NCBI GenBank assembly: GCA_024232355.1
Contig: JAAEPW010000550.1
Location: 1-63,479, forward strand
From: Chloroflexota bacterium
GTDB lineage: Bacteria > Chloroflexota > Anaerolineae > B4-G1
Length of the DNA stretch: 63,479 nt
Reading direction: 5' to 3'
How positions within the stretch are numbered: position 1 is the stretch's first letter; each line of letters starts with the position of its first letter. A program made the translations under genes and the position numbers. Positions 9,801-16,733 of the stretch are shown in pieces. The notes under the pieces are model-generated. The model had not been told where the DNA came from and did not search any database. It saw only the letters and a list, made by a program, of their open reading frames with translations.

Positions 9801-9951
9801 TCGGGGACGTGCCAAACGCATCCTCAACTTGATCGAGAAAATCCAGCCCGATCATACCCGCGTGGCCGAGGTGCTGACAACGTGGGTTCACGACTTTCAG
9901 TTCGACAAGATTATGGCTTTTCTAGAACCATCAGCAAACCAGGAGGAATAG
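6871..9951 (+). CDS. Membrane hybrid histidine kinase (sensor-HAMP-PAS-HisKA-HATPase-REC)
   Basis: A 1026-residue membrane sensor kinase. Residues about 17-39 form TM1, about 40-300 a long mostly helical extracytoplasmic sensor, about 300-322 TM2, then HAMP (to about 375), PAS (about 388-505), coiled coil, HisKA with MSHELRTPLNAILGF (phospho-acceptor His552), HATPase with NLLGNAIKFTEQG and GTGLGLPLS, and a receiver domain with WMDIRMPVMDGYE (acceptor Asp near 861) and a short C-terminal tail that may be a degenerate phosphotransfer domain. The ATG at 6871 follows GGAGA; an adjacent TTG at 6868 is less likely. The sensor could read the ligand state of the lipoproteins encoded just upstream. 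The next kinase gene begins two bases after its stop, a strong sign of translational coupling. Confidence 0.92.
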   Translation: MKKRNVMAQRWRKISITTKFGIAFGLLLFLVLLVSTTSYFALMAIRLQTNKAILTSTEIQRLVLEMNASLEQARRMERDFYLNYPNVGFEQARESYAQPTSAKIDEVVALSAQLQQLIATSDTNQALQESNVNLNFYLSASDRYKETFNQAVELLAQLANPNTGLQMQLEQKSAVLYDTLPAIGGTELMLLYREMQSWEKDYLLVRKRFIMQSAFNVGSDLRQAIETAPLSEEKSQALAALSDYVSVAHEILELDVVISSKFREFDLQAQAIDPIAKDLIALSGDQVEHSRAEIDQTSRLAMMALFVAALAGIVLTGLVAVMLNNSITRNVIKLTRAASELRQGNLDASAQVESADELGQLADTFNAMAAELGSKMVELTELNQSLQISERKYRKLFQDSLDMIATTTPDGKLIDVNEAGVRLFGYSGMKELMAQNVQTIYANPEDRERFRQGLVQDGEIRNFETQFLHVDGSIIDVILNATLQRTEDESISGFQTIVHDITERKRTEEELRLHREHLEELVKERTAELVVAKERAEAANRAKSAFLANMSHELRTPLNAILGFTQLMLRDPAIPSPQQKNVRTIHQRGEHLLELINDVLEMSKIEAGQATFTENDFDLYQLLDTLENMLSVRAQNKGIRLVFERAPGVPQHIHTDERKLRQVLINLLGNAIKFTEQGSVTLRIGQMDNGELDLPRPQNSTCTLAFEIEDTGVGVAPGEMNHLFEAFSQTASGKKVLEGTGLGLPLSQRFVQLMGGDITVSSTVGEGSIVQFDILVTLPADVSQIEKQKTEIKKIVVDLAPGQRAADGDPYRILIVEDRKLNRLVLVQLLTDIGFEVREAIHGEDAIEKWQAWKPHLIWMDIRMPVMDGYEATKRIKSLIQAQGGSQPVPVVIALTAHAFEEERAAILAAGCDDFVRKPFQQNEIFDKMAQHLGVRYIYQDMVPNESGNVQTQANLTPSDLDDLPVDWVAELRHIAARGRAKRILNLIEKIQPDHTRVAEVLTTWVHDFQFDKIMAFLEPSANQEE

Positions 9952-9953
9952 CG

Positions 9954-12071
9954 ATGACAGATACGCAAATTGATCAAAGCAGAGGGGATATCTTGATCAT
10001 TGATGATACTCTGCTCAACCTACGACTCTTGTCCGATATACTGAGCGAACAAGGCTATGAAGTGCGCGGTGTACCCGATGGCCAGATCGCATTGGATATG
10101 GCCAACTTGGAGCCACCAGACTTGATCCTGCTCGACATCAAAATGCCGGGGCTGGACGGCTATAAAGTATGCCGGCGGCTCAAAGCAAACGAGCAGACGC
10201 ACAATATCCCCGTCATCTTTATCAGTGCCCTGGAAGAGGTGATAGACAAGGTGAGGGGCTTTGAGGTAGGTGGCGTGGACTATATCGCCAAGCCGTTTCA
10301 GATCGAGGATGTGCTGGCGCGAGTGGAAACCCATCTCACGCTGCACAACCTTCAAAAGCAGTTACAAGCACAAAACGCCCAGTTGCAGCACGAAATCGCC
10401 GAACGCAAACAAGCAGAGGCGGCACTACAAAGACTGAATGAAGAATTGGAGCAACGGGTCGCAAAACGTACAGCTGAACTGGCGAATGCCAATGTCAATT
10501 TGGAAGCCGAAATTGCCGAGCGTATGCGGACAGAAGAGGAACGAATTCATCTGTCGACGCAAATCCAAGAACAGGCCCAACGCGTGCAGCAGATTGTGGA
10601 TACAGTGCCGCAAGGCGTATTCTTACTGGACGCCGAGTTACGCATTCTTTTAGCCAATCCACCTGCTCAAGAGCACCTGGCTGAGCTAGCTGGGGCAAAA
10701 GTGGGCGATACACTCACTCACTTGGCCAAACGTTCCTTGGAAGAATTGTTGACATCGCCGCCCCAGGGACTGTGGCACGATGTGGAGGTGGAGGTGGACG
10801 ATTCTCCGCGCCGCTTTTTCGAGGTAATTGCCAGCCCGATGGAAACTAGACCAGAAATGAAAGGCTGGGTACTGGTCCTTCATGATGCAACCCAAGAGCG
10901 AGAGGTACAAGCGCGCATCCATCAACAAGAACGATTGGCCGCTGTGGGACAGTTGGCCGCTGGCATCGCCCATGACTTTAACAATATTATGGCTGTGATC
11001 ATCCTCTACAGTCAGATGGCCCTCCGATCTCCCGATTTATCTCCCAAACTTGAAGAACGTATGGGAATCATCAACCAGCAAGGACGGCAGGCATCCGAAT
11101 TGATCAACCAGATTCTAGATTTTAGCCGCAGCGCGGTGCTCGACCGCCAATCGCTCGATTTGGTGCCGCTCTTGAAGGAACAGGTCAAGCTGTGGCAGCG
11201 TACGCTGCCAGAAAACATACAGATCAATCTGGCGCACGGCACAGACGACTATATCATCAACGCCGACCCCACGCGAATACAACAGGCATTTATGAACCTG
11301 GCAGTCAATGCACGGGACGCAATGCATAAAGGGGGAGATCTGTACATCGGCCTGGAGCAGATACAGATTGATCATGCGACACCTTTACCTTTACCAGAGA
11401 TGCAGCCAGGTGAGTGGGTGCGCGTGACCGTAACAGACACGGGAACGGGGATTTCGGATGACATTTTACCTCACATTTTCGATCCCTTTTTTACCACCAA
11501 ATCACCAGGCGAGGGCACAGGATTAGGGTTAGCCCAAGTATACGGCATCGTGACGCAGCACGATGGCTTGATCGATGTATCAAGCAAGGTCAGGGAAGGA
11601 ACGACGTTCATCATCTACCTGCCCGCTCTACAAGTACTGCGACAATCCGATATCTCGGCCAAGACACAGGACATGTCGCAAGGTCATGGAGAAACCATCC
11701 TAGTGGTAGAGGACAATACCGAAACACGGGCAGCGCTGGTGAGCAGCCTGGAACTGCTAAACTATCAGCCACTAGAAGCATCCAACGGACGGGAGGCTCT
11801 GGACGTGTTTCAGCAACATGGCAATGAAATCGCACTGGTGCTAAGCGATATGGTAATGCCAGAGATGGGTGGTCAAGCATTGGCCCAAACATTGCGACAG
11901 CGAAATCCTGCTATACGCATCATCTTGTTGACCGGGCACCCCATGGTGCAAGAGATAGAGACATTGCAAAAATTCGGGATTATAGAGTGGCTAAAAAAGC
12001 CGTCAGACCTGGCGCAACTGGCGCAGGTATTGACCCGGGCTTTGGAAAAAGATGGCTCTGGGATTTCGTAG
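9954..12071 (+). CDS. Soluble hybrid histidine kinase (REC-PAS-HisKA-HATPase-REC)
   Basis: A 705-residue cytoplasmic kinase with no membrane segment. The N-terminal receiver (about 10-130) has IDDT, LILLDIKMPGLDGY and YIAKPF. A coiled coil (about 135-200) leads to a PAS-like domain (about 205-310), then HisKA with VGQLAAGIAHDFNNIMAV (His340), HATPase with NLAVNARDAM and GEGTGLGLAQVYGIV, and a C-terminal receiver with VLSDMVMPEMGGQ. The ATG at 9954 has AGGAGG at 9941; the longer frame upstream overlaps the previous kinase and is rejected. The natural reading is that the membrane kinase phosphorylates the N-terminal receiver, forming a relay. No DNA-binding output domain is present, so the final effector lies elsewhere. 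Confidence 0.92.
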   Translation: MTDTQIDQSRGDILIIDDTLLNLRLLSDILSEQGYEVRGVPDGQIALDMANLEPPDLILLDIKMPGLDGYKVCRRLKANEQTHNIPVIFISALEEVIDKVRGFEVGGVDYIAKPFQIEDVLARVETHLTLHNLQKQLQAQNAQLQHEIAERKQAEAALQRLNEELEQRVAKRTAELANANVNLEAEIAERMRTEEERIHLSTQIQEQAQRVQQIVDTVPQGVFLLDAELRILLANPPAQEHLAELAGAKVGDTLTHLAKRSLEELLTSPPQGLWHDVEVEVDDSPRRFFEVIASPMETRPEMKGWVLVLHDATQEREVQARIHQQERLAAVGQLAAGIAHDFNNIMAVIILYSQMALRSPDLSPKLEERMGIINQQGRQASELINQILDFSRSAVLDRQSLDLVPLLKEQVKLWQRTLPENIQINLAHGTDDYIINADPTRIQQAFMNLAVNARDAMHKGGDLYIGLEQIQIDHATPLPLPEMQPGEWVRVTVTDTGTGISDDILPHIFDPFFTTKSPGEGTGLGLAQVYGIVTQHDGLIDVSSKVREGTTFIIYLPALQVLRQSDISAKTQDMSQGHGETILVVEDNTETRAALVSSLELLNYQPLEASNGREALDVFQQHGNEIALVLSDMVMPEMGGQALAQTLRQRNPAIRIILLTGHPMVQEIETLQKFGIIEWLKKPSDLAQLAQVLTRALEKDGSGIS

Positions 12072-12226
12072 GGCACTCCAAGCGGGTGTGTCACCCACCT
12101 CCCCCATCTAGAAACAAAATAATGATTTCATCCCAGATATGAACGGCCCTGGAGATGGTACACCCCCTTTGAGCAATTTGTCATACTCCCAGATATAAGG
12201 GCTGCCATATGAACTAGCAAAGAGCC

Positions 12227-12271
12227 TTGACTTTTTGCCAACACTCTGGTATACTAGTGGTATACCAGAGT
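12227..12271 (+). promoter_or_regulatory. Promoter with overlapping GntR/FadR-type operator
   Basis: A textbook sigma-70-like promoter: TTGACT (12227-12232), 17 bases, TATACT (12250-12255). A perfect 12-base inverted repeat, ACTCTGGTATAC (12243-12254) and GTATACCAGAGT (12260-12271), covers the -10 box. Its right half contains TGGTATACCA, which fits the TnGTnnnACnA-like half-sites recognised by FadR-subfamily GntR proteins. The regulator encoded 90 bases downstream is of that subfamily, so negative autoregulation of the whole sulfur cluster is a good inference. Confidence 0.8.
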
Positions 12272-12359
12272 TATCCGTAACGAAAATCTCGCTTTGTTCG
12301 CCGCCCCGAGGACGGGACTTGGAGCGTTTACATTTTTCTATAATACCAGAAAGGATAGC

Positions 12360-13040
12360 ATGTCAGAACGACAAACTGCTTCTCTAGCCGAACAAGCCTA
12401 TGCCCGATTGCGCCACGAAATCCTGACCTGTATCCTATCGCCAGGCCAGGTGGTATCGGAGCGCGAACTGGCCCGCCAATACGAGGTGAGCAAGACCCCT
12501 ATCCGTGAGGCGTTGAGCCAGGTTTGTCACGACGGGCTAATGCAACGTCTCCCAGGCCGGGGGTATATGGTCGCGCCGATCACCATCAAGGATGTACGGG
12601 ACCTCTTTGATCTACGCTTGATCCTAGAGACGACCGCGGCGGAGCGAGCGGCCCAGCACCCTGAATCTGCGCAAATTGTGGCGCTAAAAGAGATGTCGTC
12701 CGTCAGCTACCGCTTGGACGACCCAAAAAGCCACGTCATGTTTCTCAAAACGAATCGTGATTTTCACCTGGCCCTGGCCGAGGCGGCGGGGAATCGCCGC
12801 TTGGTAAAAACAATGGAAGGACTGATGGTCGAGATGGATCGCCTTTTCCACCTGGGACTGCGTTTGCGGGACAGCAGTATCGAGATGAAGCAGGAACACC
12901 AACAAGTTGTGGCGACCCTGGAAATGGGAGATGTCGAGGGGGTGCGGGATGCAATTGCGCGTCAAATCAATACCTCGCGAGATCGGATTCTGGAAGCGAT
13001 TATGCAGGGAGATATTCAACCGGTCCAAGTGGGTGGATAA
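12360..13040 (+). CDS. GntR-family transcriptional regulator, FadR/FCD type
   Basis: A 226-residue regulator. Residues about 8-75 form the GntR winged helix (YARLRHEILTCILSPGQVVSERELARQYEVSKTPIREALSQ is cut here to its hallmarks SERELA and KTPIREAL), followed by PGRGYMVAPI and an all-helical FCD ligand domain (DLFDLRLILETTAAERA, then FHLALAEAAGN with the metal/ligand His region, and EHQQVVATLEMGD). FCD proteins bind carboxylates or other small acids, often with a metal. The ATG at 12360 has AAGGA just upstream; the longer frame begins inside the leader. It lies 32 bases before dsrC and probably shares its transcript, so it likely controls the cluster through the operator at 12243-12271. Confidence 0.9.
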   Translation: MSERQTASLAEQAYARLRHEILTCILSPGQVVSERELARQYEVSKTPIREALSQVCHDGLMQRLPGRGYMVAPITIKDVRDLFDLRLILETTAAERAAQHPESAQIVALKEMSSVSYRLDDPKSHVMFLKTNRDFHLALAEAAGNRRLVKTMEGLMVEMDRLFHLGLRLRDSSIEMKQEHQQVVATLEMGDVEGVRDAIARQINTSRDRILEAIMQGDIQPVQVGG

Positions 13041-13072
13041 ATCTGGAGAACACACAAACAAGGAGTATAAAA

Positions 13073-13393
13073 ATGCCGTTTGTTGACTATAAGGGAACAC
13101 AACTCAAAGTAGATGGAGATGGCTTTATCGTCGATCCCTCATTGTGGGACAAGGACCTGGCCTGCTTTTTGGCAAAGCACGAAGAGGGAATCACAGAATT
13201 GACGGACGACCACTGGACGATCATCAATTACCTGAACGCGTATTACAAGGAGCATGACAAGGCTCCGATAGTCCGCAAACTGTGCCAAGAGACCGGGTTC
13301 AAGCTCAGGTACATCTATGAACTGTTCCCCAACGGCCCGGCCAGGGGTGCGTGCAAAGTCGCTGGATTGCCCAAGCCGACAGGCTGTGTGTAA
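13073..13393 (+). CDS. dsrC: DsrC/TusE-family sulfur-carrier protein
   Basis: A 106-residue protein of the DsrC/TusE family. It keeps the family landmarks GFIVDPSLWD, LTDDHWTIINYL and the mobile C-terminal arm ending GACKVAGLPKPTGCV. Both redox cysteines of true DsrC are present: the penultimate Cys105 and Cys94, with ten residues between. In dissimilatory sulfur metabolism DsrC carries a trisulfide between these cysteines and is reduced by DsrMK. TusE proteins, which serve tRNA thiolation, usually lack the upstream Cys, so a DsrC-type role is favoured. The next two genes encode DsrM- and DsrK-like proteins, which supports this. No DsrAB sulfite reductase is in the window. Confidence 0.92.
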   Translation: MPFVDYKGTQLKVDGDGFIVDPSLWDKDLACFLAKHEEGITELTDDHWTIINYLNAYYKEHDKAPIVRKLCQETGFKLRYIYELFPNGPARGACKVAGLPKPTGCV

Positions 13394-13406
13394 AGAAAAG
13401 TCAATT

Positions 13407-14039
13407 ATGAAATTTACAGAGTTCCAACACCTGACGCATCAAATCGGCACGACGATCCTGGTGCTGCTCTATGCCTTGCGGTTGATCATCCTCTTTCGTC
13501 GACGGTTGGCGCGGGATATCGCCAGCGACGCCAAGGGCGATATCTGGCGCGGCACGATGGAAGCTTTTGTCACCATCGCCGCGCCCTGGCGGATGGAGAG
13601 CACCCGCAAGCACTGGATGCGCTACGTCGAGTTTATCGTCTTTCACTTGGGCGTGTTGGCAAACATCGTGCTGTCGTTTGCCATCGCGTATGCGCCAGAC
13701 GTCTTGACCGTGCCGGTGCGCAACGTGGCTCTTGTTTTGCTCGCGGCGGCGTTCGTCGCGGGCGGCGTTCGCTTGTACCGCCGGGTCAAGCTCGCCGAGA
13801 TGCGCGTCATCAGCTCGCCGGACGACTATATTGCGATGGTTGCCGTACTGCTGTTCCTGTTCACCGGCCTATTGAGTTTGCTTGGCTGGGGACCGGGGAT
13901 TGCGGCCTATTTTGTCATCGCCGCGCTGTTTTTAGTATACGAACCATTTAGCAAGATTCGTCACTATATCTATTACCCGTTCGCGCGTTATTTTTATGGC
14001 GTGTCGTTCGGGCGGCGCGGCGTGATCGGTCGGGAGTAG
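13407..14039 (+). CDS. DsrM/NarI-like membrane subunit (predicted cytochrome b)
   Basis: A 210-residue integral membrane protein with about five to six hydrophobic segments and basic loops (ALRLIILFRRRLARD, YRRVKLAEMR, KIRHYIYYPFARYFYG). Size, topology and position between DsrC and a DsrK-like protein match DsrM, the quinol-facing cytochrome b subunit of DsrMK complexes, related to nitrate reductase gamma NarI. Histidines that might ligate haem b occur at HLTHQIG near the N-terminus, in RKHW and FHLG, and in KIRHY near the C-terminus. The sequence is diverged and haem binding is an inference. The start at 13407 lies 13 bases after dsrC; the longer frame overlaps dsrC and is rejected. The stop is 10 bases before dsrK. 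Confidence 0.75.
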   Translation: MKFTEFQHLTHQIGTTILVLLYALRLIILFRRRLARDIASDAKGDIWRGTMEAFVTIAAPWRMESTRKHWMRYVEFIVFHLGVLANIVLSFAIAYAPDVLTVPVRNVALVLLAAAFVAGGVRLYRRVKLAEMRVISSPDDYIAMVAVLLFLFTGLLSLLGWGPGIAAYFVIAALFLVYEPFSKIRHYIYYPFARYFYGVSFGRRGVIGRE

Positions 14040-14049
14040 GGAAAGACAC

Positions 14050-15351
14050 ATGGCTAATTCAAAAGAGATCGCCCAGGCCCTACAAATACTCGACCAGCGC
14101 CTCACGCGCCAACTGGAAACCTCGATGCAGGCTTGCGCGCATTGCGGGCTGTGCAACGATTCGTGCCATTATTACGCTTCGATCCGCAAGCCGGAAATGG
14201 TCCCCACCTACAAGACCGACCGACTGCGCAACGTGTGGAAACGGCACTATGACTGGCTCGGCCAGATATGGCCATGGTACGTCGGCGCGCGCGAACTCGA
14301 CGACGATGTCATCGCACAGCTTGTGGACACCGCCTACGGCGCGTGCACGATGTGCGGGCGCTGTGTGATCAACTGCCCCTTTGGCGTGGACACGCGCATG
14401 ATCATCCGCACGGCGCGCGCGATGCTGAACGCCATCGGCCTGACGCCCCAGGGAATGCAGGATATTGTAGACCTACACCTCGAAACCAAGAACAATATGG
14501 GCGTGGACAACGTCGATTTCCGCGAAACCATCGAATGGCTGGACGAGCAATTATGTGATGAACTAGAGGTCGAGGGGCCCGTTATCCCGCTCGACAAGCA
14601 AGGCGCACGGGTGATGTATATGGCCAACCCGCGCGAAATAAAGTTCTCTCCGCTCACATTCATGGCCGCCGCCAAGATCATGCACGTCGCGGGCGAAGAT
14701 TGGACGATGAGCACCGACTATTGGGACGTGACCAACTATGCGCTTTTCTCCGGCGACGATGACGCCGCGCGGCAGATCGGCTTGTGGGCGCTGGAAGCAG
14801 CGACCAAGCTGGGCGTGCAAGAAGTGTGGATGGCTGAATGCGGTCACGGATACCGCGCGTTGCGCTGGGAAGCGGAGAATTGGCTGGGTCAGCCGTTTCC
14901 TTTTCACGTGCGCGGCTTTGTCGAGCCGATGGCCGAATATATCCGCGACGGACGTTTTCGACTCGACCCGACCAAGAACCCCCAGCCAGTGACATATCAC
15001 GATCCCTGCAACCAGGCTCGCAACGGCGGCATTCTGGAAGAGCCGCGCTACATTCTCTCCCAGACCGTGACGGATTTTCGCGAGATGCTGCCCAATCGCC
15101 AGCACAACTATTGTTGTGGCGGCGGCGGCGGCATGGTGGCGATGGACGAATTCGCTGAACGGCGTCTGGCTGCTGCCCAAGTCAAGGCCGAGCAAATACA
15201 GGCGACCGAAGCCAAGATCGTTGCTACTTCGTGCCATAATTGTATAGATCAACTAACCGACGTGAATCGCAAGTACGAGATGGGTACGCGAGTCAAGAAT
15301 TTATGTGAACTGGTGGCCGATGCCATCATCTGGCCGCCCGAAACTGAATGA
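14050..15351 (+). CDS. DsrK/HdrD-like iron-sulfur protein (two 4Fe-4S sites and CCG domain)
   Basis: A 433-residue protein built like DsrK or HdrD, the subunit that reduces disulfides or the DsrC trisulfide with electrons from a membrane cytochrome. Two ferredoxin motifs are visible: CAHCGLCNDSC (Cys29, 32, 35, 39) and CTMCGRCVINCP (Cys99, 102, 105, 109). The C-terminal half has one complete CCG motif: Cys320, the pair Cys355-356 in NYCCGGGGG, and Cys395/398 in SCHNC; this type holds a noncubane [4Fe-4S] catalytic cluster in HdrB. The first CCG repeat is degenerate and keeps only Cys264 (AECGHGY). The gene lies between the membrane subunit and the cysteine desulfurase with short gaps, so a membrane-bound MK complex reducing DsrC is the natural prediction. 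Confidence 0.88.
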   Translation: MANSKEIAQALQILDQRLTRQLETSMQACAHCGLCNDSCHYYASIRKPEMVPTYKTDRLRNVWKRHYDWLGQIWPWYVGARELDDDVIAQLVDTAYGACTMCGRCVINCPFGVDTRMIIRTARAMLNAIGLTPQGMQDIVDLHLETKNNMGVDNVDFRETIEWLDEQLCDELEVEGPVIPLDKQGARVMYMANPREIKFSPLTFMAAAKIMHVAGEDWTMSTDYWDVTNYALFSGDDDAARQIGLWALEAATKLGVQEVWMAECGHGYRALRWEAENWLGQPFPFHVRGFVEPMAEYIRDGRFRLDPTKNPQPVTYHDPCNQARNGGILEEPRYILSQTVTDFREMLPNRQHNYCCGGGGGMVAMDEFAERRLAAAQVKAEQIQATEAKIVATSCHNCIDQLTDVNRKYEMGTRVKNLCELVADAIIWPPETE

Positions 15352-15400
15352 AATATCCCCTGGTGGGAACAAAAAATCCATAAAAAAAAGGAGACCCCCA

Positions 15401-16564
15401 ATGAGCGAACTAATTTACCTGGACAACGGAGCGACGTCTTTTCCCAAGCCCGAGGACGTCTATGTTGCGATGGACCAGACCTACCGGAGGTTGGGCGTCA
15501 ATCCCGGACGATCGGGCTATGACATCTGCCTGGAGGCCGGATCGGTTGTCGATGACACACGCAAGCTGCTGACGACGCTCTTTAACGGCACGGATCCAAA
15601 CCGGCTTTGCTTTTCCTACAATTCTACCGACGCCCTGAACCTCATCATCTTTGGCATGCTGCGCCCCAGCGACCACGCCATCTCAACCACCATCGAGCAC
15701 AATTCGGTACTGCGGCCGCTCTACCATCTCGCGCGAGATAATGACGTGGCGGTCGATTACGTCCCCTTTGACGATGCGGGATTTGTTGATCCCGACGAAA
15801 TCAAGAAAAAATTCCGGCCAAATACCCGCCTAGTCATCGTCAACCACGCATCCAACGTCGTCGGGACCGTTCAGCCGATCCGCGAAATCGGGCAGTACTG
15901 CCGCGAGGCCGGTATTCCGTTTGCTATCGACTCTTCCCAGTCGGCGGGCAAGATTCCTATTGACATGGAGGAGCAATTCGTGGACGTCGTTGCTTTTACG
16001 GGTCACAAATCCATGTTTGGTCCTATGGGGATCGGCGGCCTTTACGTTCGAGAGGGAATCAAGATCCGGCACACGCGGGCGGGCGGATCGGGCGTCCGTT
16101 CAGCCGACCGTGCTCACATTGAAGAGTACCCCTTCCGCCTGGAATATGGCACGCCCAACGTCCTGGGCATCGCGGGCCTTCAGGCCGGGGTCAAGTGGGT
16201 CCTCAACAAAGGGCTTGATGAAATTCACGCGCACGAGATGAAATTGACCCAGATGCTGCGCGACGGACTCGCCGCCATCCCTGGAGTAACCCTGTATTGC
16301 CAGGACGACCTCGCCAACCATATCGCCGTTCTGCTCTTTAACATAGACGGCATGGACCCTGCAGACGTCGGAACGCTGCTAGACGTTGACCACAACATCG
16401 CCTGCCGGACCGGCCTCCACTGCGCGCCCCTGGTGCACGAGCAACTGGGAACCGCCAATGCCCGTGGCGCAGTCCGATTTGGCATCGGGCCATTTAACAC
16501 AGAGGAGCACATCCAGACCGCCATCGAGGCCATCAAAGAAACCGCAGCGTTCGCAAACCGCTAG
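15401..16564 (+). CDS. Cysteine desulfurase family protein (class-V aminotransferase fold)
   Basis: A 387-residue PLP enzyme starting with IYLDNGATSFPKPEDV, the signature of a cysteine desulfurase subfamily. Key residues are present: His100 (TIEHNSV), Asp177 and Gln180 (AIDSSQSAG), the Schiff-base Lys203 (TGHKSMFGP) and the catalytic Cys341 in RTGLHCAPLVHEQLG. It should convert cysteine to alanine and a persulfide. Start: ATG at 15401 after AAAAGGAG; the upstream frame overlaps dsrK and is rejected. Its place 49 bases after dsrK suggests that its persulfide feeds DsrC or an Fe-S or thiolation pathway, or that it handles another sulfur compound. No IscU or SufU scaffold gene is adjacent. Confidence 0.9.
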   Translation: MSELIYLDNGATSFPKPEDVYVAMDQTYRRLGVNPGRSGYDICLEAGSVVDDTRKLLTTLFNGTDPNRLCFSYNSTDALNLIIFGMLRPSDHAISTTIEHNSVLRPLYHLARDNDVAVDYVPFDDAGFVDPDEIKKKFRPNTRLVIVNHASNVVGTVQPIREIGQYCREAGIPFAIDSSQSAGKIPIDMEEQFVDVVAFTGHKSMFGPMGIGGLYVREGIKIRHTRAGGSGVRSADRAHIEEYPFRLEYGTPNVLGIAGLQAGVKWVLNKGLDEIHAHEMKLTQMLRDGLAAIPGVTLYCQDDLANHIAVLLFNIDGMDPADVGTLLDVDHNIACRTGLHCAPLVHEQLGTANARGAVRFGIGPFNTEEHIQTAIEAIKETAAFANR

Positions 16565-16587
16565 AGAGCAATATTTCAGATTCAGTA

Positions 16588-16701
16588 CCAGACACTTTTA
16601 GCCACGAATTTCGCCGTTTCACTATTTCACAAATATAAGCAACGCGGTGAAATTCGTGGCCAAAAAACTCGGTAATTGTTGACCATTTACATCAAGTATC
16701 T
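16588..16701. repeat. Family A inverted-repeat element, copy 2 (short, diverged)
   Basis: The left part CCAGACACTTTTAGCCACGAA (cut at GCCACGAATTTC) and the right part GTGAAATTCGTGGC (16647-16660) are complementary. The sequence after it follows the right arm of copy 1 (16661 onward against 2875 onward) with several substitutions. It lies between the cysteine desulfurase and the cysteine synthase and may separate their transcription. Confidence 0.65.
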
Positions 16702-16733
16702 AGTAATGAGATTTCAGATAGACGGAGGTTTCC

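Noticed and set aside
12121..12205. Direct repeat TCCCAGATAT at about 12130 and 12187 as a regulatory site
   Set aside because: Only ten bases repeat exactly, the flanks differ, and the stronger operator downstream explains control of the GntR gene.
14563..15252. Minus-strand open frame of 229 residues inside the DsrK-like gene
   Set aside because: The plus-strand frame has complete Fe-S motifs; the minus frame has no motif and no start signal.
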